Notes: generated by a model not told the origin, from the sequence alone. Shown: positions 51,039 through 59,642, counted from the stretch's first letter. The stretch: 64,000 nt of DNA from Mucilaginibacter sp. SG564 (GCF_013149275.1 NZ_JABGNA010000002.1:186001-250000); one strand, 5' to 3'. Numbers and translations: made by a program.

Positions 51039-52121
51039 TCACCAGCCCTTAAGCTGCTTCAGATAGGAAGTTAATTCGTCGGCAATAAATTCATGTTCTT
51101 TCATATCCGGGTGAGTACCACAGCCCTGATAATATCGCCTGGAAAAGAAATATTTATATACCTTTTTATCGCCGCTGTTATTAACCTCGGCGGTAATAGC
51201 GGTAAGGTAATTTTGTAATGCTGCTGATAGCTTTTCGTCGGCCATGGGGCTGCTTAAACATACAATATCCGCCGCCGGGTACTTCTGTCTTACTGTTTTA
51301 ATAAACTTGGTATAGATGTCACAATAGCGGGTAGAATCGCCCAGGGCGTCATTTTGCCCCAGGCAAACAGTTACTACATCGGGCTGGTAATGCTTAAAGT
51401 TCCAGGCGATGGAGTCATTGCGCAGAAAAATCTTATCAAATACCAGGGGCATGGTGATATTCATATTACAACAACTATGAGCCATACCAATACCGGCAAC
51501 CGAAGTAAGCTGCCATTGCGCGTTCAGATTTCGAGAGGTACGCGGTCCGTAGCTCATATAGGCATTATGCTGATCGTACCATTCGCCTTTACCACATGGA
51601 GTGATGGATTGATCCATGCCAGCCCCGCTGGTTATAGAATCGCCGATGTATTCAATTTTACGTGCTGGCTGAGCCGGCGGTGGCAAAAGCTTAGCGCACC
51701 GAACACCTACAAAATCAATATAACCAATCTGCGATTCGGTGTCTTTGCAAATAACAACTGTATGTTCGCCGTCGGCAAGCTCTTCCCCTATCGTGATCAG
51801 ATTGGCTTTACCCGTAGTTTGCACCCGGTAAGGTGTATTATTATCAATAGCTATCTCCAGGTAATTGTGACTTTTGCCATACAATACTTCATCATTAATC
51901 AGCAGTTCACATTTTTTGCCTTCGTAGCGAAATTTGATATAAACACCCGGCGACCACATCCTGGGTTTCAAGGGGTTTGCAAAATCAACGCGACCAACAT
52001 ATTGTACGTTGGGATTATTGGCCTTGTATAATTTTAAGGCTTCTTTGGGAGCACCTGCATAGACGTTATAGGACATCTGCAGTAATAGGACAAAAAACAG
52101 ACCAGCTATATATTTTATCAT
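51039..52121 (-). CDS. SGNH/GDSL esterase, CE2-type two-domain
   Basis: 360 residues. Signal peptide (MIKYIAGLFFVLLLQMSYNVYA), N-terminal jelly-roll domain (~25-150) and a C-terminal SGNH domain: Ser in IEYIGDSITSG, Asn in VCLGQNDALG, and a GTHPDMKEHE block holding Asp/His. This is the arrangement of CE2 carbohydrate esterases that remove acetyl groups from plant polysaccharides. Exported. Monocistronic. Confidence 0.92.
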   Translation of the reverse strand: MIKYIAGLFFVLLLQMSYNVYAGAPKEALKLYKANNPNVQYVGRVDFANPLKPRMWSPGVYIKFRYEGKKCELLINDEVLYGKSHNYLEIAIDNNTPYRVQTTGKANLITIGEELADGEHTVVICKDTESQIGYIDFVGVRCAKLLPPPAQPARKIEYIGDSITSGAGMDQSITPCGKGEWYDQHNAYMSYGPRTSRNLNAQWQLTSVAGIGMAHSCCNMNITMPLVFDKIFLRNDSIAWNFKHYQPDVVTVCLGQNDALGDSTRYCDIYTKFIKTVRQKYPAADIVCLSSPMADEKLSAALQNYLTAITAEVNNSGDKKVYKYFFSRRYYQGCGTHPDMKEHEFIADELTSYLKQLKGW

Positions 52122-52197
52122 ATCAGGGTTAATAGTGTAGCGTATATTAGTTTCTATAACATTTTTACCGCCCTAGTGTTCCCTGAAATTATAAAAA

Positions 52198-52229
52198 AAC
52201 GGGCTGCCTCAGTTAAGAAGCAGCCCGTT
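52198..52229 (-). terminator. Hairpin terminator of the DUF6515 gene
   Basis: Perfect 10-bp stem AACGGGCTGC (52198-52207 with 52220-52229), 35 bases past the stop of the minus-strand gene and preceded by an A-run that becomes its T-run. Confidence 0.88.
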
Positions 52230-52263
52230 ATATGCTATTTAAGGTATTTTATATCCCTTGCAA

Positions 52264-53349
52264 TTAGTTCTGATCGGCAGGATCATCGGATGGTGTACCT
52301 ACAATTTTGTAGGCTTTGTTACCATTATTGTCGGTAGTTTCCTGGTAGTAATAACCATCAGGAGATACATACAATTTTTCGCCGTTGATCTTTATTTTCC
52401 TGCTGTCTTGCGGTAACTGACCAACCATATCACCTATTTGAGGTGCTTGCTGAACATCACCATTACCACCCTGGTCAGTATTTAATTCACCGTCTTTACC
52501 GGCAATTACATAAGTGGCGGTTCCGTCGTCTTTAGTAATTGGCTGATAGTAAACACCGTTTGATTCGTAATACTGTTCGCCATTGATCATTATTGACTGC
52601 GCATCTTTTGGCAGCTGTTTGATCTCGGCACCTACAGGTGGCTCAACTACAGTATATTGATCATTGATCTGTTGGTAGTATAAACCATCGCTATAGTAGT
52701 ACTGATAATCGCCCCAGAAAAATGGGTAGTATCCGTAAGGTAAAAATCCTATGCTAAAGCCCAATCTTGGCAAATAGTATGAGTTATAGTAGTTACGGTA
52801 TGGATACCAGTAATGATTACCAAAGTAACCACCACGGCCACCGTAACGATAACTGGAATACCCACCACGGGCATAACCACTACCACCGGCAGTTCTGTAA
52901 TAGGTACCACGGCCACCGGCGTATGCATTTCTGCTCACACTGGCATATCCACGGGTTCCGTAACCATAGGTGCGTGTAGCCACTCCACCACTTGTACGAC
53001 TAGGCGCTATAGCAGCATTGCCACTAGTACGCTGCGCAGTACCATAAGTACGCTGAGGCGCTGCTGTAACGCTGCCACGTGAAGCAAAACCACTGCTGCC
53101 ATAGGTACGCTGTGGCGCAGCTATCGCCGACCGTTGCGCACCACCATTAAATGATGGACGTGAAAAACTGGCTCCACCACCAGATGGGCGGGAGAAACCT
53201 CCACCGCCGCCGCCGCCACCGCCAGATGATCTTGAGCCGCCACCACCGCCTCCGCTGCTCCTATGCTGTGCACTGGCAGTAAACGCTAAAGATGAACTCA
53301 ACAGAGCTCCTAAAGCAAGTGTGAATAATTTTTTATATGTGCGTTTCAT
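52264..53349 (-). CDS. Gly/Tyr/Arg-rich DUF6515-type secreted protein
   Basis: 361 residues. Signal peptide ending AFTASA, then a Gly/Ser-run region (~30-75), several APQRTYG repeats (~78-105), a Gly/Tyr/Arg-rich segment (~110-175), a short Tyr-rich hydrophobic patch (LPRLGFSIGFLPYGYYPFFW), and a C-terminal part with repeated YYQ/YYY-ending units of ~40-60 residues (LPKDAQSIMINGEQYYESNG; LPQDSRKIKINGEKLYVSPD). It resembles the DUF6515 family of surface proteins; function unknown. Confidence 0.82.
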   Translation of the reverse strand: MKRTYKKLFTLALGALLSSSLAFTASAQHRSSGGGGGGSRSSGGGGGGGGGFSRPSGGGASFSRPSFNGGAQRSAIAAPQRTYGSSGFASRGSVTAAPQRTYGTAQRTSGNAAIAPSRTSGGVATRTYGYGTRGYASVSRNAYAGGRGTYYRTAGGSGYARGGYSSYRYGGRGGYFGNHYWYPYRNYYNSYYLPRLGFSIGFLPYGYYPFFWGDYQYYYSDGLYYQQINDQYTVVEPPVGAEIKQLPKDAQSIMINGEQYYESNGVYYQPITKDDGTATYVIAGKDGELNTDQGGNGDVQQAPQIGDMVGQLPQDSRKIKINGEKLYVSPDGYYYQETTDNNGNKAYKIVGTPSDDPADQN

Positions 53350-53511
53350 GATGAAAAATTTTTAACTAACCAACCCGGTATTCTTTGCTGGTATAGGTAT
53401 ATAGACTAATAAATGATTAAACGGTTTAACGCGTATTTAATTATATTTAACAAAAAGTACACCAATATAGTAGTTTGCTGTAAAAACAGCTCAATTATAC
53501 ACTTTTCTGAC

Positions 53512-54087
53512 CTAATCCAGCCCTTCTGCAAGCCATAAAAAGGGCTGTTCAAAGCTCAGGGTAAAAAAACCATCTTCTACAGTTCTGAAACTATCCGGTC
53601 CGGTTTGTTCCAGGCCCGTATAGTTTAGCGCTTTTGTACTGTTTAGCACCCTTATTTCCTCGCCTGCCGGTTTCCACTTGCTAAAACCGGAACTCACAGT
53701 ATAAATTTTTTGATCTCCCTGAAATATCACCAGGTCAATTTTGCCGGTATAGTTTTGCATTTCATCCAATACTGGTTCATCCATTATTACGTTTACAGCA
53801 GGGTAATGGTTGGCTATCAGGTAATTTAATGCCGTTGTTGCCAATGTATTATCGCCCGGAACCATCAGTTTAACATCCGATTGTACCAATCCCTCATCCC
53901 GGTTATTGCTGATCACCCAGTCAACCTTGATGCCCAGCATGTTTAGCTTTTCGGCGGTATCGGGTGTGGTTATCACTGTTGGGCTCCATTCCAGCAGTTG
54001 GCCAAGTAACTCTTCCGGAAAATCATCAAGCCCCAGCACCAATAATGCCGGTTCCTGTTTTTCCCTTACAATATGGTGAGAAGACAT
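53512..54087 (-). CDS. Thiamine pyrophosphokinase-like protein, catalytic motifs missing
   Basis: 191 residues. The start MSSHHIVREKQEPALL and the block EELLGQLLEWSPTVI match my recollection of Bacteroidetes thiamine pyrophosphokinases. But the acidic sites of a working enzyme are changed: the expected DGA, GDFD and KTD positions read TPDTA, SNNRD and LATTA. It is therefore probably a non-catalytic homologue. The C-terminus FFTLSFEQPFLWLAEGL resembles the beta domain of the family. It lies in a thiamine-related neighbourhood and carries element B in its upstream region. Confidence 0.7.
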   Translation of the reverse strand: MSSHHIVREKQEPALLVLGLDDFPEELLGQLLEWSPTVITTPDTAEKLNMLGIKVDWVISNNRDEGLVQSDVKLMVPGDNTLATTALNYLIANHYPAVNVIMDEPVLDEMQNYTGKIDLVIFQGDQKIYTVSSGFSKWKPAGEEIRVLNSTKALNYTGLEQTGPDSFRTVEDGFFTLSFEQPFLWLAEGLD

Positions 54088-54473
54088 CGATTAAAAGTAG
54101 ATAGAATAAATGAATATTTAATGAATGTGTTTAAACAACTATGTAACAATAACGATCAGACCCAGGGGTTTGCAAAACTTTTTAAACCTTTAATTTTAAC
54201 AAATTTTTGATCGAAAAGGCGGTAAAAAGTTCTGCTTTTTGGTCGTTTAACTAAACTTTACCACCATTTTAACACTTTTTAACAAATTTTTGGCCTGTTT
54301 TAAAAGGTTTAAAAAGCATTAGTTTATTGAAAGTCAACTAATCATGAAATTGTTTTTTGAGCTCTTTTCTCGCTCCGCTGCCGCGGCTTCAGCTTTCACC
54401 TGAACTAAAGCTGGAAGCTTTAACCATGCCACCCACGAGATACGCTGCGCCAATCTCGCGGGAGCGAATTGAC
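54088..54473. other. 386-bp intergenic region with element B and a repeat arm
   Basis: No gene. Contains element B (54177-54330) and, near the right end, the first of two 84-bp direct repeats (54400-54483), whose last bases also encode the stop of the next gene. Confidence 0.75.
54177..54330 (-). repeat. Dispersed element, copy B (inverted-repeat bounded)
   Basis: Perfect 14-bp terminal inverted repeats (54178-54191 and 54303-54316) with two direct TTTTAACAAATTTTT copies inside (54194-54208, 54277-54291). Matches copy A at 5991-6140 at both ends, including the ACTTTTTAAACCTT and AATTTTAACAAATTT blocks. Upstream of the TPK-like gene on the minus strand. Confidence 0.78.
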
Positions 54474-54483
54474 TTAAATCTCC
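54400..54483. repeat. 84-bp direct repeat, left copy
   Basis: Shares 79 of 84 positions with 55021-55104. It opens with CTGAACTAAAGCTGGAAGCT and holds an ATCTCGCGGGAGCGAATTG block. The last 10 bases contain the stop of the minus-strand gene between the two copies. Confidence 0.9.
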
Positions 54484-54968
54484 ATGCTTCCGTTTGGATT
54501 GGGAAATCCAGAGTAATACACACTATAATTATCAGAAGTCCATGTGCCATTTAGCATTTGAATTATAATATCTATTGTCGAAATCAAACTACTTGTTTTG
54601 ACGGAAAAAGCCCATTTATTAATAAACGCTGGATCTATTTTATTACTTTCAAATTCATTTAACGTCATAATGCTAAGTTCAGGTCCCTTTGCCTTAAGTA
54701 TAGGTTTTGTTTTTTCTAAAACAGCAATAAATGCAATTTTATCTTGCGAACCATCTACGTAATCGTCCAAAAAAACATCTACCATTCCGCGGTAGGCCCC
54801 AGATCTATTGGCATTACATTGTGTATACGTTTTTTGCAAATTCGACGAAATGTTACTAATTCCAATCTTTTCAAAAGATTCACAAATATATTGGCTCAAC
54901 ACTTCAATAAATGACTCGGATATCCAAAACCCTTTGTCTCTATAAGAGATATTTGTTTGATTTGGCAT
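54474..54968 (-). CDS. Orphan hypothetical protein bracketed by direct repeats
   Basis: 164 residues, AT-rich relative to its neighbours. No signal peptide or membrane segment; the sequence reads alternately helical (ESFIEVLSQYICESFEKIG) and beta (KIAFIAVLEKT). I do not recognise the family. The stop and last two codons fall inside the left direct repeat. Gene plus one repeat makes a ~621-bp unit, suggesting a mobile or recombinational cassette. No transposase seen. Confidence 0.65.
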   Translation of the reverse strand: MPNQTNISYRDKGFWISESFIEVLSQYICESFEKIGISNISSNLQKTYTQCNANRSGAYRGMVDVFLDDYVDGSQDKIAFIAVLEKTKPILKAKGPELSIMTLNEFESNKIDPAFINKWAFSVKTSSLISTIDIIIQMLNGTWTSDNYSVYYSGFPNPNGSMEI

Positions 54969-55020
54969 GTTTTTAACTTCTAATCTATCAGGGCTTTACC
55001 TGCTCCTACGGGGTTTTCAG

Positions 55021-55104
55021 CTGAACTAAAGCTGGAAGCTTTAACCATGACATCCACGAGATACGCTGCGCTAATCTCGCGGGAGCGAATTGGCTTAAAA
55101 CTCC
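55021..55104. repeat. 84-bp direct repeat, right copy
   Basis: About 94% identical to the left copy at 54400-54483 in the same orientation; 621 bp separates equal positions. It ends 20 bp before the stop of the ThiE-like gene. Confidence 0.9.
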
Positions 55105-55123
55105 CCACTGAAAGATTTCAGAC

Positions 55124-55747
55124 TTAATAAACTTTCCTGTAAAACTCTTTTAACGCGGCACCGGGATTGACAGCCAGGTTAACGGCCCCTGATACAGCGA
55201 TGCCATAAATAGCTGTTTGCAACAGATGCTCCACATCGGCTAATTGTATGCCGCCTACGGCTATCACCGGGATAGCGACGGGCAATTTTTCCAGCTGGCG
55301 ATAGCCTTCAAAACCCAGCAGCGGGTAATCGTTATGTTTGGTATGGGTATGCGCAAAGGGGCCATAGCCACAATAGTCGGCAACGCCCAGGTTTTGTATT
55401 TTTAGTAGTACATCGGGATTAGGGGCCGATGCGCCTAATGTTTTTTCCTCCGTAATCACCCTACGTATAGCTGCCAGATCGGCCAGGGGATCTTCGATGT
55501 GTACGCCCTGGGCATCTACCCTATCCAGCAAATGGTAATGGTTGGTGATAATGAGCGTTGAGCCCCAGTCATCACAAATACCGGCTATTTCATTCAGCTC
55601 TTCAATCAGCTCATCTTCGGGTTTGCTCATGCAGCGGTATTGTACCCAGTTGGCCCCGGCTTCGCAGGCTATCTGTACCTGCTGTACATGGCTGCGCCCG
55701 GGCAGATCCTGCGTAAGGTAGTGTAATTTGGAGATGTACTTTTTCAT
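55124..55747 (-). CDS. Thiamine phosphate synthase / TenI-like protein
   Basis: 207 residues, TIM-barrel of the ThiE/TenI family: ANWVQYRCMSK, TLIITNHYHLL, AQGVHIED, GYGPFAHTHTK and AVGGI. The residues that bind pyrophosphate in true ThiE are only partly kept (QYRCMSK in place of QLRxK), so it may be a TenI-like regulator/tautomerase rather than a synthase. It would join thiazole and pyrimidine phosphates to thiamine phosphate. No thi operon surrounds it. Confidence 0.82.
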   Translation of the reverse strand: MKKYISKLHYLTQDLPGRSHVQQVQIACEAGANWVQYRCMSKPEDELIEELNEIAGICDDWGSTLIITNHYHLLDRVDAQGVHIEDPLADLAAIRRVITEEKTLGASAPNPDVLLKIQNLGVADYCGYGPFAHTHTKHNDYPLLGFEGYRQLEKLPVAIPVIAVGGIQLADVEHLLQTAIYGIAVSGAVNLAVNPGAALKEFYRKVY

Positions 55748-55769
55748 AGTCTTTTGTCCGAAAGTCAGT

Positions 55770-55821
55770 AAAGCCCGGAAGAAACTCAGTAAAGATAACT
55801 GTTTTAAAACTTCCGGGCTTT
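55770..55821 (-). terminator. Stem-loop terminator after the PafA-like gene
   Basis: Perfect 12-bp stem AAAGCCCGGAAG (55770-55781) with its complement (55810-55821), 12-64 bases past the stop of the PafA-like gene on the minus strand. It has a 28-base loop. Confidence 0.7.
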
Positions 55822-55832
55822 CCCAACTAATG

Positions 55833-57506
55833 CTACAATTTCTCCTGTGTCAGCGCTTCGCTGATGGTTTTGCCGATATTGCCGTTTGGCGCCTGTATGT
55901 GTAATAACGATGCTACCGTTGGCGCAATGTCCGTCATGTGTGTTTGGCGGGTAAGGCTGCCATGTTTAATGCCCCAGCCCATAAATACCAAGGGTATGTG
56001 GGTGTCATAAGGGTTCCAAGAGCCATGTGTGGTACCCGTACTGCCGTGCCCCGTAAAATATCCAGGTTTCAGGATAATCTGGATTACGCCGCTATGCTCC
56101 ACGTTATAGCCGTTGATGATGCGCGTACGCAGATCTTCGGGGATATTGGCCGTTTGCGCTTTTTGCATATCTACCGCAAAGGCAATGGCAGGTTGCGCCT
56201 GCAGGTAATCTACGCAGATCTGTTTCAGGGCATCAATATTCAAGCCTTCTTTTTTGATGATGCCGTTGTTAAACGTTACCTGGTAGTTGGCCATGCTGCG
56301 GATCAGGTTTTTCACCTTGAATTTATCTTCCATCAATTTCTCCATATCCACAACGGCTTTATAATCGTCCCAGTAACCGGCAGGAATATTATGATCAATT
56401 AAATATCTGGGGTTATGCGCCGCGCCATGATCGGCAGTTAAAAAAACCGAGTAGTTGCCCTTGCCCACGGTGGCATCCAGATAGCTAAAGAACGCGGCCA
56501 GATCTTTATCCAGCCTCAAATAAGTATCCTCTGCCTCAACCGAATTTGGCCCAAACTGGTGACCCACATAATCTGTAGATGATAAGCTCACGGCTAAAAA
56601 GTCGGTCACTACGTTTTTGCCCAATTGCTCCCCTTCCACCGCGGCGCGGGCCAGGTCGAGCGTCATGGTATTTCCAAACGGGGTAGATCGGATCATACCC
56701 ACTTTACCTTTATATAACTCCGATGTTTTAATGGGGAGGGTTGGCGCTTCGGTTCCACCAAATTTACCTTCATAACGCGGACTGTTATCAGGGGCGCTTT
56801 GTACATAAGTATTGATCGGGTACAGCGCGTTCCAATCCTGTTTCAGGTATTTTTCGGCCACTTTCTGGTTATTGAAATTTTTAACCCAGGCCGGCAGGTC
56901 ATTCATATAATAGGTACTGCTGATCCAGTTGCCGCTTTCGTCATCAAACCAGTAGGCCGCGTTTGCCGTATGACCGGCGGGCAGGATACCGCCCCTGTCT
57001 TTCAGTGCAATACCGATAACTTTAGAGCGGAAATTGGTAGCCAGTCTTAACTCGTCGGTAACGGTAGTTACCAGCAAATTGCGCGGCGACATTTGGCCGG
57101 CTTTTGATGTGCTGCCTACAGCCACCACCGTGCTATCATCTGTACAATACATAGATTTACCGGTGGCCTGTATAATAAAATCATTACCGGCTATGCCATG
57201 CAGGGCCGGTACCGAGCCAGTATAGATACAAGTATGCCCGGCAGCGGTTACGGTTGGTATATAGTCTATATTGGTGTTTTCGCAAGTAAATCCTTCGTTC
57301 AGTAAACGCTTAAAACCTCCGGCCTGGTAACGGTCATAATACCGGTACAGGTAATCCCAGCGCATTTGATCAACCACCAGGCCAACCACCAGTTTGGGTT
57401 GAGGCAGTGAAGTAGCAGCCGGTGCCGTACCGATCTTCTTTTTTTGTGCCGATACCGAAACAGCGGCCACACACAGGGGAACAAGGAGTAGATGTTTAAG
57501 CTTCAT
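55833..57506 (-). CDS. PafA-like alkaline phosphatase superfamily phosphomonoesterase
   Basis: 557 residues. Signal peptide (MKLKHLLLVPLCVAAVSVSA), then the alkaline phosphatase core: metal-binding GLVVDQMRWDYL, nucleophile threonine in PTVTAAGH (about Thr87), ALKDRGGILPAGH (the Lys/Arg pair typical of PafA), TADHGAAHN and a late GHGSTGTTHG with His ligands. Periplasmic zinc phosphomonoesterase releasing phosphate from organic esters. Monocistronic. Confidence 0.92.
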   Translation of the reverse strand: MKLKHLLLVPLCVAAVSVSAQKKKIGTAPAATSLPQPKLVVGLVVDQMRWDYLYRYYDRYQAGGFKRLLNEGFTCENTNIDYIPTVTAAGHTCIYTGSVPALHGIAGNDFIIQATGKSMYCTDDSTVVAVGSTSKAGQMSPRNLLVTTVTDELRLATNFRSKVIGIALKDRGGILPAGHTANAAYWFDDESGNWISSTYYMNDLPAWVKNFNNQKVAEKYLKQDWNALYPINTYVQSAPDNSPRYEGKFGGTEAPTLPIKTSELYKGKVGMIRSTPFGNTMTLDLARAAVEGEQLGKNVVTDFLAVSLSSTDYVGHQFGPNSVEAEDTYLRLDKDLAAFFSYLDATVGKGNYSVFLTADHGAAHNPRYLIDHNIPAGYWDDYKAVVDMEKLMEDKFKVKNLIRSMANYQVTFNNGIIKKEGLNIDALKQICVDYLQAQPAIAFAVDMQKAQTANIPEDLRTRIINGYNVEHSGVIQIILKPGYFTGHGSTGTTHGSWNPYDTHIPLVFMGWGIKHGSLTRQTHMTDIAPTVASLLHIQAPNGNIGKTISEALTQEKL

Positions 57507-57798
57507 TTTTTTAGTATTTGGAGAAACCCAAATATCAACAATGCTTTTAAAATGCGGTATAGTTTTTTGTTAAATATAACTTTTAGTTATGTAAAATTGA
57601 TGAAGCACAAAGGAGTGATACTTTGCGCTATGCCTTCGCTTAAACCGACAGGGGCGTTGCCTTTGGCCCGCGCTATCCGCTCATACTGCACCGGCATTAG
57701 GCACTGGCCGGTATCCACTGCTATCGCTAACGCAGTTTAATTATTGAATTACTGATTTTTTGAATTATTGATTAAACCCAGGCTTTGATAAAGTTGCT
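57507..57798. other. Intergenic stretch with GC-rich relic
   Basis: 292 bp without a credible gene. A GC-rich patch at 57640-57735 (GGGGCGTTGCCTTTGGCCCG region) looks like a repeat or decayed coding remnant. Confidence 0.4.
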
Positions 57799-58080
57799 CT
57801 ATTTCATGCAAAAATAGAGCGTAATAACCAATAGTATCTGGAACCCAACAGTCGCCGAAAGCCGTTGTATACCCATCACTTTGGATGGGCCAAATAAATA
57901 GGCCACCTGTGATAAAAAATATATAATCAGCGTCAGGCCTCCAACTATCAACAGATTTGGGCCCTCCGGATCGTGAAAAAAAACGAACAGCAGTCTGGAA
58001 CAAATGATAGCCGTTACCGCCAATATCATTAACGAAGCCTTTTTCGACTGAAAATACAGATCTACGGTATTGTTATTCAT
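57799..58080 (-). CDS. Small membrane protein, about three TM segments
   Basis: 93 residues. Hydrophobic helices at ~15-35, ~42-63 and ~73-92. No signal peptide in the usual sense and no recognised family. It stands alone between repeat-rich gaps. Confidence 0.6.
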   Translation of the reverse strand: MNNNTVDLYFQSKKASLMILAVTAIICSRLLFVFFHDPEGPNLLIVGGLTLIIYFLSQVAYLFGPSKVMGIQRLSATVGFQILLVITLYFCMK

Positions 58081-58556
58081 GGCATTAAGATTAACTGATT
58101 AACAAATGTAATCATTTCATGGGATGTTATTTTTTGTCATCCTAAGGTACGAAGGATCTATTATTGAACTATGCTCTCGCCAATGTTGGTGTTGTCACCA
58201 ACATTCTACTGCTTGGTCGCGATGATAACAAATTGTTGGTGACAACACCAACAACGGCGCGAGGACTCTTCAATTGTTGACGCACGCGTGTCGCGTGCGC
58301 ATCCGGACGCAGAACCATGATTAAGGCTATTTATGAAGCACACGCAGCATGCATGCGCCAGCGAAGGGCTATGCGGGCTTGAATGATCTTATTTCATAAA
58401 CCCCTTCCTCCCCTTCCCCGAGGAAGGAATCGCACAGGACCCTGGCTTTTGCGAGGTGTCATCCTGAGGTACGAAGGATCTATTGTTGAACTATGCTGCC
58501 AGCAGAATAGATGCTTCACTTCGTTCAGCATGACAAACTCTTGTTTTAAATACGCA
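58081..58556. other. 476-bp repeat-nested intergenic region
   Basis: No gene. A 41-bp direct repeat (58135-58175 and 58457-58497) starts a GTCATCCTRAGG-type element; between the copies are paired TTGGTG hairpins, an 8-bp GC hairpin and a CCCCTTCC-rich word. The second copy continues to 58536 and ends in ATGACAA. Confidence 0.7.
58135..58536. repeat. Nested repeat: TGTCATCCTRAGG element interrupted by hairpins
   Basis: Left copy 58135-58175, right copy 58457-58536. The interior has two hairpins AATGTTGGTG (58182-58205) and TTGTTGGTG (58233-58254), and CGCACGCG hairpin (58281-58299). Looks like an insertion of one repeat within another. Confidence 0.7.
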
Positions 58557-59642
58557 CTACTCCTCAAACACCAGTAACGAATGCTGACTGGCCGTATGCA
58601 GATCGCGCCATACCTGGTTGAGTTCGGTTTCGGGATTGGCGGCTTGCAGCCCGCAATAAGGAAATAGTTCATCCACGCATTCGCGGGCGGTACGGGCCAG
58701 TTTGCGGCTGCTTTGGCCAATTTCCTGTAATTGCGTGGCTTTACCCATGAGGGCGCCCTGCCAGGAGGCATCAACGGTGCTGTAAAACTCCAGGCGTGCG
58801 GCGTTTAATCTGCCGGTCAGTTTTTCATGGAGTTGTTTGATGACCGCCCGTCTGTTGGTGGTGAGGTATTTATTTTCGGGTTTTTCATCAAAAATAGTGG
58901 CGCACAGATCGGTAAAATGAACCGCCATGCCCGATATATTGGCCGCCAGCGTGGCCTCGGCCAGTTGCATAAAAGGGTATTGGTATAAAGGCGCGGCAAT
59001 TACTGCACTATCCGGATCAATTTTAAAACATCGGTTGCCTGCCACAAAAAGATCACGCACCTCATAGGCATCGCTGCCCGTACCCATCATGCCCATAAAC
59101 TTCCAGGCCGATATCAGGGTTACGTCTTTACGGTCGAAAATAAAGGGTAAAATCATCGGCGAGCCATCATCATTCAACACTGGTTCATCTCCTTTTTTGA
59201 TGACGCAATTAGCCGTTAAATGCGTGGCGTGATGTACTCCGCTGGCGTATTTCCAACGCCCACTGATGAGGTAGCCACCATCGGTTATGGTTGCCGTACC
59301 CGTTGCGGCTCCGCTGCCAGCCAGGCATAGTTGAGGATCGGCAAAAATACGCGGAGCAACAGCCGGCGATAAAAAGCCGCCAAACCAGCCTGCCCCGGCA
59401 CAAAGCGTAACCACCCAGCCCAGGCTGCCATTGGCCCAGGCCAGGCTTTCTTCCAGTCGCACCATATCGGGTAACGACAATTGCAAACCACCGTATGCCC
59501 CTGGCACCAGGAATTTGAACCAGCCCTGCTCATGCACCAGCGCTAACTGTTCGGGCTGCAGCATCCCCGCCTTTTCGGCCGCGGGTACTGCTGCTCGTAT
59601 GATATTTACCCATTCGGGTTTGAGGTGGGTTGAGGGATGCAT
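58557..59642 (-). CDS. Acyl-CoA dehydrogenase family flavoprotein (HsaA-like)
   Basis: 361 residues. Same fold as acyl-CoA dehydrogenases but with the pattern of two-component flavin-dependent hydroxylases: N-terminal PAAEKAGMLQPEQLALVHEQ with GWFKFLVP, GSLGWVVTLCAGAGW, YLISGRWKYASGV, and the C-terminal QVWRDLHTASQH. It lacks the catalytic Glu of dehydrogenases in the usual place. Probably oxygenates an unknown substrate using reduced flavin. 65 bp downstream of pnuC; may be the third gene of that operon. Confidence 0.82.
   Translation of the reverse strand: MHPSTHLKPEWVNIIRAAVPAAEKAGMLQPEQLALVHEQGWFKFLVPGAYGGLQLSLPDMVRLEESLAWANGSLGWVVTLCAGAGWFGGFLSPAVAPRIFADPQLCLAGSGAATGTATITDGGYLISGRWKYASGVHHATHLTANCVIKKGDEPVLNDDGSPMILPFIFDRKDVTLISAWKFMGMMGTGSDAYEVRDLFVAGNRCFKIDPDSAVIAAPLYQYPFMQLAEATLAANISGMAVHFTDLCATIFDEKPENKYLTTNRRAVIKQLHEKLTGRLNAARLEFYSTVDASWQGALMGKATQLQEIGQSSRKLARTARECVDELFPYCGLQAANPETELNQVWRDLHTASQHSLLVFEE

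Noticed and set aside
54357-54554. Plus-strand 65-codon frame in the direct repeat
   Set aside because: Lies in the repeat and opposite a supported minus-strand gene.
57492-57740. Plus-strand 82-codon frame across a GC-rich patch
   Set aside because: Begins inside the PafA-like gene and crosses non-coding DNA; may be a relic but no homology is visible.
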